Positions 12,415 to 24,739 are shown, counted from the stretch's first letter. The stretch: 64,000 bases of DNA from Aselliscus stoliczkanus (GCA_033961575.1 CM066738.1:72153478-72217477); one strand, 5' to 3'. Program-made: numbers and translations. The notes: a model not told the origin generated them from the sequence alone.

Positions 12415-13540
12415 TTATTCATAAAAGGACCTGTCCTGTTTTGCAAAAAACTGAGCAAGGTGCTGATTTACAGCTTCATTTGAATTGAATGTTACACCAT
12501 GCAAAGAGTTTTGAAGACAGTGAAACAAGTGGAAGTCTGATGGCACAAGGTCAGGTGAGTATGGTGGGTGTGGCAACACATCCCATCTAAGCTCCAATTT
12601 TTTTTTTTAGCTGAGCCATCCTGCCACCTGTTGGCAGCTCAATGGCAACTCAGCTCGGGCTGGCCTCGAACAGCTGTTGCTCAGAGCTCAGCTCGCACTC
12701 TTGAGTGAGCTCTTAACCAACTGAGCCACTCGACCGGCCCTAAGCTCCAATAATTTTTGAAGGGTGATCTAATTTGTGTGTGATCTCGCATGTTGTGATG
12801 GAACACAACTCCTTTACAATTAACAAGCTCTGGACGTTTCTGGATGATGGATTCATTTGAACTGTCCAATTGCTGAGAGTACCCATTTGAATTGATTGTT
12901 TGGTTCCTTGGTAGGAGCTCAAAAAACATGACACTTTTAAAATGCCACCACACTGACAGCATAACCTTTCTCTGATGATTGTCTGCTTTTGATGTCGTTT
13001 GAGGCAAATCATCACGTTGGGACCAAGTCTGTTTGCACACCACACTGTTGTAAACAATCCACTTCTCATCACCAGTTATCAGTCGCTTCAAAAAAGAATA
13101 GCTTTCCTCAGGTTTAATGAGCATATTGCAGGTGTTTATCTGTGCTATCAAATGAACTTCTTTGAGTTCATGCAGAACCCAAATATTGAGTTTGCTTACG
13201 TATCCCAGTTTCTTCAGGTGGTCATGAACGCTTGAACGGTGGATGTTCAGTGCTTCTGCAATCTCTCATGTCGCGTAATGTGGGTTTGACTCGATCAATG
13301 CCTTTATTTTGTCGTGATCAACCTCGGTGGGCCTCCCTGACTGAGGAGAGTCATTGAGATCAAAATCACCAGCATGGAATTTCATGAACCATCACTGGCA
13401 CTGATGTTCTTGTAGAGCATTGTCACCATAAACTTTATGCAACTTTTCACAAACTTGATGCACGTTCTTCCCTTTATGGAAGTAAAACAGTAAATTATGG
13501 CAAAAATGCAGTTTGGTCTTCCATCTTCAACTTGTTATAA
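12415..13540 (-). pseudogene. mariner transposase pseudogene
   Basis: Reading the minus strand from right to left, a helix-turn-helix region (about 13540-13150, stops and frameshifts) leads into the catalytic domain. The first catalytic aspartate is kept in ITGDEKWIVYNS at about 13070. The second motif, normally H-D-N-A-R-P-H, reads HHNMRDH near 12790 because of a small deletion, so its aspartate is lost. The third motif is intact as YSPDLVPSDFHLF at about 12561-12523. A SINE is inserted between motifs two and three. The product cannot be active. Confidence 0.9.
12599..12740 (-). mobile_element. tRNA-derived SINE inserted in the mariner
   Basis: Minus-strand SINE with its A tail (T run) at 12599-12610 and tRNA-like head at 12740. 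Flanked by an 11-base target duplication TAAGCTCCAAT at 12588-12598 and 12741-12751. The body carries the CTGCCACCTGTTGGCAGCTC block seen also in the copies at 40541 and 56011. It inserted after the mariner, giving a relative age. Confidence 0.9.
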
Positions 13541-13710
13541 TATCTCCAAAACTCAACCAAATTGCTCATTTTTTTTTTAGAATGAAGCTAGAACTTTCAT
13601 CTATCAAATGACATAGCAATAACATAGATGCAAATGACTCTAGTACTTCCAAAAATGAACTAGTGCTGTCTTTTGCAAGTATGCGCCATGACTTTTCCGA
13701 CAACCCAATA

Positions 13711-16700
13711 CTTAGACGGCAGCATGGCTTTTGAATTCTGACCTTAAAGGGGAAGGGAGGAATGGAAGGAAAGGACATCTGGTCTACCTGGAGTCTTTGC
13801 TGGCTGTCCTATCTAACCACCAAACGACAAAAGTTCACTGCAGTGCTGACATGAGCCTATATCTTGAGTAGTATGTGACACAAACTGCTGTTTCTGGATT
13901 CAGCTCTCTTCTGTATTCTGCATTTCACTTTGTTGTACACAACAGCAGGATGAGGTTTACTTTAAAGGAATTTAAAGGATTTACTCATTAAAGGAATGAA
14001 GAGCTTTACCTATAAGTTTGATTCTGGATTTTTTTTTCCCCATAAAAAACATTATAAGGGCTATACAATGCTCACTGAGGAAATGAGAGACGTGCTGGGG
14101 GTGACACAGCATTTTATCCCTTCCCTAATTATGGCAGAGCAGATGGGAATTCTGGCCTAGGGACTTAATCTTTCAACTCTAAGCAACTCTGTGTATGTTA
14201 CTATTTCTTCACATACATCTTCCTGGGAAAATATAAGACATAAGTAGAATGAGACAGGAAAGTATCTACTAGCCACTGGTGGCTCAACACCAGTTGGCCA
14301 CAGAGTACATGAGTTACCAAGACAATGAAGAGTGTGGCACAAACTGGAGTCCAAGGCATGAAGGACAAGGTTTTATCATCAATTCAATGTGTAGATTATG
14401 TTTTAATCATTTGAGAAGCTCCTAAAATTCTAAAAGGTTCTTTAAATTCATTTTTAAAACTTAGAATAATTTAAACACCTTCCTACTTCTACTTCTTTTA
14501 GTAACTAAGGATGTAAACCTTCAAGGAAATAAAAAGGCACACATCTGGGCAAAATGAATGGAAGGGAAAGAAAAAAACCTGAGAGAACATATGCACTTAG
14601 AGCCAGGCTGCCATAAAAACAACCTCCACCCCTCAGAATAGTACCACATGATATTTTAAAATATACCAATAGACTTGCAATTTTATTGCCTCTATTAGTC
14701 TGCAATTATTTTTAATAATCTTACACTTATTTTAATTGTTAAAATCTACAGTTCCTGGATATGTATCAAAAAACTCAGTGACACCAACTATATCTAGTTC
14801 CCTTTGGGAGATGCGGGGAGACACCATTTTTACTTCCAATACAATGAAGCTTGGTACTGCATTCTCTAGATATTGTATACAACTAATTAGTATTATGTAT
14901 ATTTCGATAACAGGAAAAGCAACAATGCACATTATGAAAGTCAAATTTTAGGAAGACACATTAGCTAGAATACTTTTATCACTGAGAGCTTCAGTCAGCT
15001 GGAAAATTAAATATTTATGCCAGGCAATTTGACCTTGTGACCCAGCTAAAAGCAAAGTTTAAATTTATCCATGCAAATGAATAGCAACCATTTCATTTTT
15101 GTTTCAACCATTTCAATTTCTTCTGAAGAAATTTTTAATTGCAATTGCTCATCAGCTGATAAACTAAGACAAAAAAAGAAAGAGCGTGCATTATATAAAC
15201 AATCTGAACACTAAAGCCAAATTTGATCTCAACAGAAATGGAAATTAGTTTATATATGTAAAGTCTAGCATTCTAATGCCCAACTGTGTAAATATTTAAG
15301 AATTGGCTTATGGACAGAAACTCAACTTAGGTCTTAGGCTTGATCTGTCTGCTCTGCAGCCAGCCTGTGGGCAGGGTCCTCACCTAGGTGCATGACCCAA
15401 GAACTAAGTGAGCTTCTAGGCTCTTCACTGATGGTCAAGTGCTGGCAGCAGTCTTGGCTCTGTACCCTGGATGTTTCTTTTAGTGGATGAAGTTGGCAAT
15501 GAATCCTTTCTCCACCATATCCATACCTCCTATAGCTACCAGTGATGTAAAAAGTCATCCTTCTTACATTTAAGGGCCTTGGAGGATCAAAGGTCTCTCC
15601 TATCTTGTGCTAGTCAGTCCACTCTCTCTCCACAAGATGTCTACCATCAAATAGTTTATCACTGCATAAGAGGTTCTTGCCATTTGAATACCACTGATTA
15701 TGTCCAAAGCAGTCACATTAAGACAGCCCTCCTGAGACCACTCTGGATGAGCAATTTGAGAAAAGCCTGCTGGCCTCATGCCTTCTCCTGTTGGTTACAC
15801 CACTGTTCCTCAACTCTCACTGACCAGCCCAGGGGGAACACCACAAAGATATGAGTGGAAGACACACACCTGGAAATGAAAGATTTATGGAGCAGGAAAG
15901 GAATGTTGATTGGTATGTGAACTGAACCACACTATGGGCACCTTGGTGCAACCAGTGGCAAAAACAAGGAGGAAAAGACAAGAAAAGCTATGAGGAAAAA
16001 GGGAACTAAAAAGATATTCCTTTCTTATTTTTCCTGTTTAGTAGCTGAGTATTTTCAAAATTGAGAGGTAGTGCCAGGCCTCTCCTGGAGGCATTTAACC
16101 AAAGGCTGGCTATCTGCTAGCTGGGGATATGGAAGGACAAATGAAGCTAGAAGTCTTCACACTGTATTCACTCAAGGTACACAAAGACTGTCCAGCAATT
16201 CCTGGGCAGAGGTGCTTCAAGGGAATCGATGTCCAGATGTTCAACCTCCGTTCATGCCCTTCCCTAAGAACTGACAGGTCCAAGAATGTTCTTGCATTGA
16301 AGATGTCATGCTACTCCTCTTTTCCCACTTCTCCTTTTGCAATCATCCTTCTGATACTTATTTATTTTTTTAAAAAGATATACCTTGTACCATCCTGAAT
16401 CACAGTACAGTATTGTTGCCCTGAAGTATAAAATCATCAGGGCATCAAACGAAGGTAGCTTTGGAAATACAGTACTGGCATCAGTGGAGCCTCTTTTAAT
16501 TAAGGCACTATTAATCTACATAATTTTTCCTGTTTCAGTTAAGGGAAAGACTTGACATTAGAAACAGGGTCTTCTGGCCATTTCTCCCACATTGGGATAC
16601 TCTGATTTCAGATCATTGAAGAGTGAGGTGGTAGAGATGATAAACTTTAATTACTTTTTCTTCTTTTGTCTCCCATCTTTCAAGTAGTATTTATAATGTA

Positions 16701-16759
16701 CCAAAATTGTCAAGCTCCAAATCTTATCTTAGATTTTTACTATCTTAGATTTAGAACTC
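13711..16759. other. intron, mostly unrecognised
   Basis: 3 kb of OSBPL1A intron without a repeat I can name. 15300-15860 is somewhat richer in G and C than its flanks and has two short open stretches in opposite directions, but no recognisable protein motif, splice structure or family resemblance. Confidence 0.4.
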
Positions 16760-16769
16760 AAAAATGGGG

Positions 16770-17177
16770 TGCTGCCTGAGTGGCACGTTGGTTAAGAGCT
16801 GACTTGGGATGCCAGCGGCCCTGGTTTGGATCCCACATATGAGGGCCAGTGACACTGCCCTGTACACCTAAGATGGTGAACAACAGCTCCACCTGGAGCT
16901 GGGCTGCTGTGAGTCCCCAGGGACGGCATAGCTGCAGCCCCTGCTGCAGTGGGCTGCCAAAGGCTACAGTGAGTGGCCGGCAGCCAGCGTGAGCAGCCAG
17001 CAGCCAGCGTGAGCGGCTGTCCAGAGGCCGGTGACCGATCTGCCTCACCTGAGAAGAGCACAATGATGACACCAACGTGGGCCAGTGAAGCAATGTCCTC
17101 CACAACTAGACTGAAGAACTAAAGGACAGAAACTTGTCTGTCCCCTCCCCCAATTCCCCAATAAAATCTTTAAAAAA
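16770..17177 (+). mobile_element. long tRNA-derived SINE (about 410 bases, single-tail form)
   Basis: tRNA-like head (GTGGCACGTTGGTTAAGAGC; B-box-like GGTTTGGATCC), then a body with ACAGCTCCACCTGGAGCTGG and several CAGC/GAGCGGC stutters, ending CCCCAATTCCCCAATAAAAT plus an A tail. Flanked by AAAAATGGGG at 16760-16769 and 17178-17187. This copy has one, not two, copies of the C-rich end block. The stutter on the minus strand makes two long overlapping open frames that are not genes. Confidence 0.9.
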
Positions 17178-17479
17178 AAAAATGGGGAAGTTGTCCCAGT
17201 GACATATGTTAATATGTTTATCTGAATCTGGAAATGCCATTACACCTCCAGACAGTCAGTTGACCTGGGATACGGCTGGGTGCGGTCTGGCCCTCTGGTT
17301 ATGTGGAAGGCATTCTGCATCATGTAAATGAGCTAAATCTGATATTTTGAGGGAAGAATTTTAAAACTCCATGGTAAGATAAAATCATTTCATCAAAAAA
17401 GTACTATATTGGTAAAGATGTGTTTCAGTGAAAAATATTTCAATTTTGTAACACCGCAAGGTATACCTCAGTGAGAGGA

Positions 17480-17523
17480 AATAGTTAACGAATAGTTAAC
17501 GAATAGTTAACGAATAGTTAACG
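17480..17523. repeat. 11-base tandem repeat, four copies
   Basis: The unit AATAGTTAACG is repeated four times without a mismatch, followed by a partial AAT. Each unit contains the palindrome GTTAAC. It lies alone in unrecognised intron. Confidence 0.97.
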
Positions 17524-20500
17524 AATCAGGTGTTAAGAGTTCTAGTACAGCTTCTTTGGTACGTCTCCTGTGACTCCAACAGAAGGTAACAAGACGTTTT
17601 GCAAGTTAGGGTTTCCCAAATTTTTGTTTTCAATAACACTGAAGGAAGTCCTCATTGAGCTGTCAGCTTATGGATCATAAACAATTATTTTTGATAATAC
17701 ATTATTATCTGATTTTGGGGATACAGTTGGGAAAAGGTCAAAGAATTGAATGATATTTCTAGATAAAAACACAGAACTCCTACTCCCATCTGTCTATTAA
17801 TATGAGCAAGGTTTCTTAATTCTTCAATCTATTAAAAAATAAGAACATAATTGTTACTGAAAATCCTGTCTTGTTCTAGTGGTAGATGATATTCATCCTC
17901 AGATACCGAAACCCAACTGCAACAATCAATTTTACAAAAAACATTTTACCTTTTATGTTAATATTTTCATCAATTTTTTGATGTTTGTTATTTTGGTCAT
18001 TCAATTACTAATATTTTTAACAATAAGTTGGTACAAAGAATGTTTTAATACTAAAGTCCTATGGTCACAGAACATAAATTTAAACTTTTTAATTTTTATA
18101 TGTTGTTTGTGATAGCAAAGTATGACAAGATAATCTGTAAAAGACCTTGGAAGATAAAAAATTAAGTTAGGATAATATTCTATAGGAAAAATGGAATGGA
18201 AAATATGTGTTAAAGGAGCAAATGGAACTATAAACTTTTCAACTTGTACAGAACAGCTTGCTCTTGTATCCAAATTTCTAGGGTATTTGGTTCCACTGAT
18301 ATAACATTTTCATTTAAAAAAGCCAGTATTTATAATATATCAGACCTTCTTCATCTCTTATAATAACTCAACACTAAGATTCTATCACCCCAAAATATTT
18401 AGCAAAAACAAGGTCGGCACTTGCACGGCCCCGGACACAAGTGCCTACTCAAATTTTGCACCTAGGTACCTTGCTCATCTCACCCTGATGCTGGCCCTGG
18501 TTTCCAAAGTCACTAAGTATGAACACCCATGACCTAACCTCTGTGTGAGTCCCACTGAGAAATCCTAAAGGGAAGGGACTGATGAGGAGGAAGAAAACAA
18601 GGGAAGCATAGGACAATGGGATTATGAGATTAGAGTCCTTTAACAAAAAGACAATAGGAGTAAGGAAATAAGAAACAAAGGTTTTAAACTATTAACCAGT
18701 ATCAGTATTAATTCTGAGCTGGGAATCTATTTGATAAAAGCTTTAATCATAGAGAGATTAGGATTAAATTCCAGTTATGTAAGGTATTCTTTTCATGTAG
18801 CATAATCCAAGATTTGGTAACATAATCCTGCCCAAAACAGGCTGAAGAAAAAAGAAAGGATGTCATTAGTTTTGGAAATCTTTTTAGAAAAAAAGCAAAG
18901 CAAAATGTGTAGTATTTGGCAGTGGAGGACAGGGGTACCAAGTGAGCCTGTCTGGAGAAGGTGGTGAGCGTTGAGGTCCAGGATGACAAATGCCCGGAGA
19001 AGATATTCTGCCTTTCCTTCCTGGTTAAGACAAAATCAAACCTAGACCATACCTGGCAGCTAAGCATCTATCATAAGTTATTAAACACCACGTGTTTTGA
19101 ATAATGATATTACACCATCAAACTGTATCATCATAAAGGAGAGGCATTAATTTTAGAAAAAGTTGGGACTGGACCCCAGTACAGTGTAGAATTGTGAGGC
19201 TCTGAACTGCGCGATGCTCACCCAGTCTGATCTGGCAAGCTCCTCATGTCGACAGAGACGTCTTGAAAAGCTATGGTTCAATATCCAATTTCCTCCACTA
19301 CTTTTAAGACTTCTTCAAAAATAAGATACTAGGAATATGAAGTTATGGGAAGAGCTGGCTGAAAGGTATGTATATCACTCTGTAACTAAGATTTACCCAC
19401 AGAGAAAGGCCCTGAAGTGAAGTGCTTGGATTATTAACTCTAATAGAAAGTGTGATGGGAGATTTTTAAAAATGATTTCACTTCGAATTTAAGGGCAATT
19501 AAAACTATGGATACATTATGTTCTAAGTTTTGGCCTACTTTCTTTTGGGGTGGGTGGAAGGAGACAGACATTGGAAGGGTCAATACCAAACATTACTTTA
19601 AAAAAATTTACTCTAATTTTCATTTGCTTTCAAGATACTCTGTACTTTACTTCTCCTCTGTTGCCCAGCATTTACACCTTTTGATTGCATTTCTGTTGCC
19701 TATGAGAAGAGATCCTATGAGTGTCCAAAGAATATTTTCAAATGCTAGATGATTTCCTTTCAATCCACATTAATAAACATTCTTCCAGAATGCTAGTCTC
19801 TTATAAAACCTCAGTAGAGAACACTTTCCAAAAATATTACTTCCCCTGCGGCTCTCTCTCTGTGATTTTACTCAGTGCTATAGATATGTTTCAAAATATT
19901 CCATGGTGCCCTTTCAACCCAAACAGCTCTGCTTTTAATAACTTTATTTAATTGTGATTCAGCATAGCATTTACTTGCACAAATAGTTCTGCACCTAAAA
20001 ATAAAAGTAAAAACATTCTTCTAGAGAAAGAGAGTATCTTTCAAAATATGATAGGTACAATCCAATATAACATTATTTCCTGTCTTTCAAAAGAATGGTT
20101 AGTCTCTATTTGGACAGAAAGATTGCTTTAGACATAAACTAGAGAGATTGTTGGTCACCAGTCTGAACAAGCTCATGACACTACCACTAAATCTGACACC
20201 CGGTGAGATAATAAGAGATAGTAGGAGACAGACTCAAGCAAATGCTTTCCACAATCGCCAAAGGCTAAACCACATCTGAGGTTTTCGCACAAACTCAGCC
20301 TTATAGACTGATGTGGTACCAATTCTACAGTAACAGTGGGTTTCATTCATTAGCAGGTTGTGAAACCAATTTAATGAGCTGAAATCACTATTAATTTAAC
20401 AGAAAATATTATTTGTTTTATCGATGAGTATTCTTTTGTGAAAATGGTTTTAATTTAAGTACACATACATATTTGCATACATATTTACTAAGGATTTGAA

Positions 20501-20690
20501 TACTGATGCTGTAGAATATGAATAAATATTAATTTTTGTCCTGAAAATTTCATTTCCAAAGGGACTAAAATGTATAATTAACATCCTATTTAAGAACATA
20601 TACATTTGATTTGTTCTGATGAATCTTAATAGAAATAGGATTAGAGCCCTGGGTCTTCTGATTCTCAGGTGTGATTAGCTGTTCATAATA
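17524..20690. other. intron, nothing recognised
   Basis: 3.2 kb without a SINE head, LINE motif or exon that I can recognise. Base composition is AT-rich throughout. Very old and eroded repeats may be hidden here. Confidence 0.4.
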
Positions 20691-20890
20691 ATACAGAGTA
20701 TACTAACAAACCAGAGACTATCCTAGACATTTTATATAAATTATCTTATTAATCGCTCAATGCACCTATAAGGAACAAATTATTCTCCTAATTTACATAG
20801 GAGGAAAAGCTTCTCAGAGGAGGTATGACAACTTGCGCAGGGTCTCACAGACAGGAAGTGGCAGGGCTGGAATAAATCCCACCTCATCCA
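20690..20890 (-). mobile_element. MIR SINE remnant
   Basis: Antisense MIR: AATTATCTTATTAATCGCTC, a diverged lower-strand 3' part, then ACATAGGAGGAAAAGCTTCT and the core reverse complement ending GGAAGTGGCAGGGCTGGAAT. Ancient. Confidence 0.7.
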
Positions 20891-21845
20891 GCTACAGAGC
20901 TTACTCTCCACACAGTAGGATCAGAAAATATCTGTTTAAAATGAATGCTTCTGGGATTAGCTCCTGGAAAATTACATTCAGGAAATCTCAGATGATATTA
21001 CCCCAAGCAGAGAACACGGACATTGGAAAAATGCCAAAGTGGGCATATCACCAGTTAAAAGAATTTCACGCACCAGAGTGAGTGACTATACTTCTCAGTG
21101 CAGGAAAGCCCTTGGAGTACTCCCAGGTTGCACACGAGATTCCAAAATTTACAAAGGTAACATCCAGGCAGACTCTTTAGCAGCTCAGGACTCATAGGTT
21201 TTTAAATTTTCATCATTCTAGTTGGTCAAAGGTCATGCTAGAGGAATTGAGTGGACTTTACTCAGAATTCTAGCCTGACTGACTTCAGGGTGGTGAAGTG
21301 GACTGCTATTTTAAAGGGAATCCAAGGATTTACATAATAATCAATTTTGCCATTCCCTGCCCTCCTCCCAAAAATCAGATCCAACTGCACAACTAAGCAG
21401 AGACATATTCCAAAAATACCATATTCCTAATGTACCACACTTACAAATTCAAACTGCAAAAACTTGCTCTGTGTAGAGAAGTCTAAGTGAAGTATATTCT
21501 ACACTGAGGGGAGTCTGATCTTTTTGAAGGAATTTCTGGTTAATTTTATGGAGCAATGTGGTTTGACAACAGGAAATGTGGTTTGACAACAGGAAAAGAG
21601 CGCTTTCTTTTCCTATTTTCTTACAATGAAAAGTCACATTGAAGCCATACTAAATGGCATAAAGCGTGGTTCAAATTGTGTCAGGAAAACCAAGTATAAG
21701 ATATTTTCCAATTTCTGATTCCCAAAAGTTTCTATTGTCTTACAGTGCACCATTTTTATGACAACATTAAGATTCCCTTCCAAAGGCTATACACTGAAAC
21801 ACATATCTGCTTATTGTTATATTACAGAATTAGTAGTTAATTTAC
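20891..21845. other. intron, one short tandem duplication
   Basis: No repeat family recognised. The 20-base unit AATGTGGTTTGACAACAGGA occurs twice in direct tandem at 21555-21574 and 21575-21594. The stretch directly follows the 76-base exon in transcript direction. Confidence 0.5.
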
Positions 21846-21921
21846 CATTCCAATACATTTTCTCAGGATGCTCCAGATACTGAAGTCATTTCTGGAAAAC
21901 ATAGGGGAGGGCAAGCTTGTT
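21846..21921 (-). CDS. OSBPL1A: OSBPL1A exon: start of the lipid-transfer domain
   Basis: This 76-base exon is too short to be found by ORF length. It was recognised by reading the minus strand after a polypyrimidine tract and a TTCAG acceptor. It supplies the last base of an arginine codon, then 25 codons ending at an ATG/GTAAAT donor. The peptide runs TSLPSPMFSRNDF then SIWSILRKCIGM. The NDFSIWSILRKCIG stretch is the amphipathic lid region at the start of the ORP ORD fold, known in the family to close over the bound lipid. Phase joins the exon at 46966-46813 (two bases left over) and the exon at 3806-3672 (phase 0). It stands alone in a very large intron pair. Confidence 0.92.
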
Positions 21922-24027
21922 CTGAAAAAAGAAAAGAAAAAAAACGATTTAATTTTAATGTTATTGACATTGTTAATGACATTTAATGTTAATGATTATT
22001 GTCACTAATATGAGAGCCACAGGCATACATGCATATACCTTCAAAATGTGCATCACAGATAAGGTGAAACAGAGTCAGTCTGGGGTTGTAATCATGTTCG
22101 CTGCTATTTTTGCCCTGAAAAGTTTCACAGCAGACCAGCTGGCCCTATGTTTTCAGCACTATTCTCACTTGGATTCTCCCAGGTCTCCCTGGTTGGTGTC
22201 TAGCTGTTTGGACCACCTCAGAGGGATGCTGTCATTTCATGTGCTGGCATATCTGACCCTGTTGTTTGGTTTAAGATACACCTGTCATATTCTGATGCTT
22301 AATAAATTATTTTACTCTAGCTGCTAAATAATGTAACCAAAATGCCATCACAGAGCCCAGATGAAAGTTTTTAAGAATTTAAGTGGGAAAATGCAAACAA
22401 ACTATGAAAGACAAAGTAAAATTCAGGCCCTGCATCGCATACATTAGGACTACCCAAAGACAGTGACACAAACAAAATTTAGCAACTCTGGATATATTGA
22501 AGAACCCCTTGGGTTGGAAGCAGCCAGGGGGATGGTGGCTGTCTGAGGCAGCCAGTCTGGCTAGAATGAGGGCACATCTGAGCTCAGGCATCCTGAGCCA
22601 GGTGAGGCCTGCAGGGAGCGATTGCAACCGCCTTCTGCAGACCATATTGCAGCAGGACCAGGGTGGGGGTGGGGATGGTGAGAGGTGCCCATCCCCCATA
22701 ATGCATTCGTTTCTGTTACTTTAGGTTATAGCAAGGGATGCTTGTTTTCCAGGTGCTGTTTAAAAATATCCATGTAACCAAAATATTAAAGAAAATATTT
22801 AAAAAACAATTTATCTTCTAAAGAACCTCTATTTCATAAACTAAAGAGTTATAGAAGTTAAAATTTAAAGGCTCTAAATAAATAATAATATTCTTAAATC
22901 CTCCATGGTAAAATTCTTCTGATTGCTTTTTCTTTTTTAGGAACACACACTGCTCATTTGGCAGATCTGTCCTCTAACCAATCTGCTGGATAAGTGGCCA
23001 CAGATGGTATTTAAATCAGGTTTTCCCCAATCCAAGACTATCAATCTCTGTCACTTGAACAATGGAACACAGGGATAGGATGCCATTATCTACCATTTGC
23101 ATGTAAAATGCAGTTTTAGAGATGTATATACACTAAATTTTTCATCTCCTGTCTATGAATATGAAAGTCAGTCAGAAATGTAACATACGCCTAGGAAGTT
23201 ATAAGCCTGAATAAGCTTTGTGAAGACCGAATGAGGTCCTGTAACTCCCCCCAACAAATGCTTAAAACGTATATGTTACTATTCTGATTAAAGGCAAGAG
23301 CAGCAGAAGGGCAAGAAAAGCAAGAAATATTTTGGAAGCAAGAAAGCAGAAGAGACATTCACACTTTATTTTTATTCTCAATTTAGAAATCATCACAGGA
23401 TTGCCAGCCAAAAATCACAACCAGGAATATCCTATACTTATTTTTATACACATAGCTCTTACTGTTGTTTTATGAAAATGTAGTAGTCACTCATTTATGA
23501 GGAGGCCAGGTTATCTGCAACATTATCTACTGTAGGACACAATCAGAACGCAGAGGTGAAAGGGTTGTGAAAGGTAAAGGACCATCACAAAGCCCATGCT
23601 ATTTTCTTGTGCAGGACACACACAGCCAAACTCAAGCCCTCCCTCAGACCACATGTGTGCAATAAACTAATCAGACGCAGCAAGAGAAACATGGGCCTAG
23701 TGCAGAGGACAAATACACAATGCAGAAGTCGGCATGGTAATGATCTCAGGGTTATGAACTGCAGCCTAAGTCAACAGCACAATGCGGCTGCCAAAAAAGG
23801 CAGGTGCAATCTCAGATTGACAAAAGGAGAAGAGCAGCCAGAACATTCCCAAGGGCAACTCTGCGCTGGTCAAAGCAGAGCTAGGATTCAGATCCACATG
23901 CCACTTTAAAAAGAACCTTAACATCCCCATTCAGGAGGACTTATCAGAGGTTAGGCAAAGGTGTCTGGAAAACAAGTCAGGCAGTGGCTCAAGGAAATGT
24001 ACAGTCTAGAAGAAATAAAAGAAACGC
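21922..24027. other. intron, mostly unrecognised, with a GC-rich patch
   Basis: The polypyrimidine tract for the 76-base exon is at 21922-21950 on the minus strand. 22495-22700 is GC-rich compared with its surroundings but has few CpG pairs, so I do not call a CpG island. 23590-23920 has an open stretch without a recognisable motif. Confidence 0.4.
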
Positions 24028-24070
24028 GTCTGCCAACAGGTGGCAGGATGGCTCAGCCAAAAACAAAAAA
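24028..24070 (+). mobile_element. 3' scrap of a tRNA-derived SINE
   Basis: CTGCCAACAGGTGGCAGGAT followed by GGCTCAGCCAAAAACAAAAA matches the last part and A tail of the SINE copies at 40541 and 56011. The head is missing, so this is a strongly 5'-truncated copy. Confidence 0.6.
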
Positions 24071-24172
24071 CCCCAAAAACTCGAGGTCTGGGGAACAGTA
24101 GCCATGAGAGAGATCTTGGGGTAATAGAAGATGGTGCCAGGAGTGTAGGAGTAATAACACCTCCATAACCCC

Positions 24173-24204
24173 ACACCACCACCACCACCACCACCACCAC
24201 CACC
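24173..24204. repeat. ACC microsatellite
   Basis: About ten perfect ACC triplets. On the opposite strand they create a false run of valines in an open frame. Confidence 0.95.
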
Positions 24205-24219
24205 AGCATCCCTATGTGC

Positions 24220-24400
24220 CTATGCCTACTTTGTTTTTCTCCATAGCATTTATCAATATGTGACATGCTGTAGGGTCTCTTATTTGCTGATGATACCCCC
24301 GCAAACGGTAGGCAAGCTCCCTGAGAAGTCATGTTTCATCTACTGCTATATCCCTGTTGGCTAGAACAATGCTTAACACAAAGGAGTTTGTTTTAGAACA
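24220..24400 (+). mobile_element. LINE-2 3' end remnant
   Basis: A diverged match to the L2 3' end: CTCCCTGAGAAGTCATGTTT, then CTGCTATATCCCTGTTGGCT and AGAACAATGCTTAACACAAA. Non-coding. Confidence 0.55.
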
Positions 24401-24739
24401 CATTATCTCTTTCAGTAAGACTTTAGTTTAGTCTGTGCTACTCAAGAGATAAGGATCGGACCATTGATAGAAGTTACAGGACAGCTAACATTAAGCCCTG
24501 TCTTATAATTCATTCCAAAAATGGGAGAAGAGAGAGTCTTATTAAGGAAGCGTTTCTGGAAGATCCCTTTCAGCCATCACCCAAAAAGGTATTCCTACAC
24601 TGGTAAGAAAGTAGGTCTACTAGATTGGCGAGAGCCAGGGATCTTGCTAAGCATCCAACAGAGAACAGGTCAGGCCCCCACAACAAAGAATTATCAGACC
24701 CAAATGTCAGTAGTGCCAAAGTTCAGAAACGTTGCATAG

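Larger units (their letters stand above)
12272..13708 (-). mobile_element. full-length but inactive mariner transposon
   Basis: Terminal inverted repeats TTGGACTGTCGGAAAAGTCA on the left and TGACTTTTCCGACAACCCAA on the right are each flanked by a TA target site (12270-12271 and 13709-13710). Without the nested SINE and its target copy the element is about 1.28 kb, the normal length of a mariner. It carries a broken transposase on the minus strand. The ends still match well, indicating moderate rather than extreme age. The 81-base MITE at 62904-62984 has the same ends. Confidence 0.92.

Noticed and set aside
15300..15860. Unknown gene or processed pseudogene
   Set aside because: Two short frames in opposite directions, no motif, no A tail, no target duplication.
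16758..17105. Overlapping open frames of 115 and 103 codons
   Set aside because: They are the antisense of a SINE body with CAGC/GAGCGGC stutter. No start context, splice signal or protein similarity.
22495..22700. CpG island or alternative promoter
   Set aside because: GC-rich but with very few CpG pairs and no recognisable initiator or first exon.
24006..24332. Protein with a valine repeat
   Set aside because: The repeat is the ACC microsatellite read backwards.
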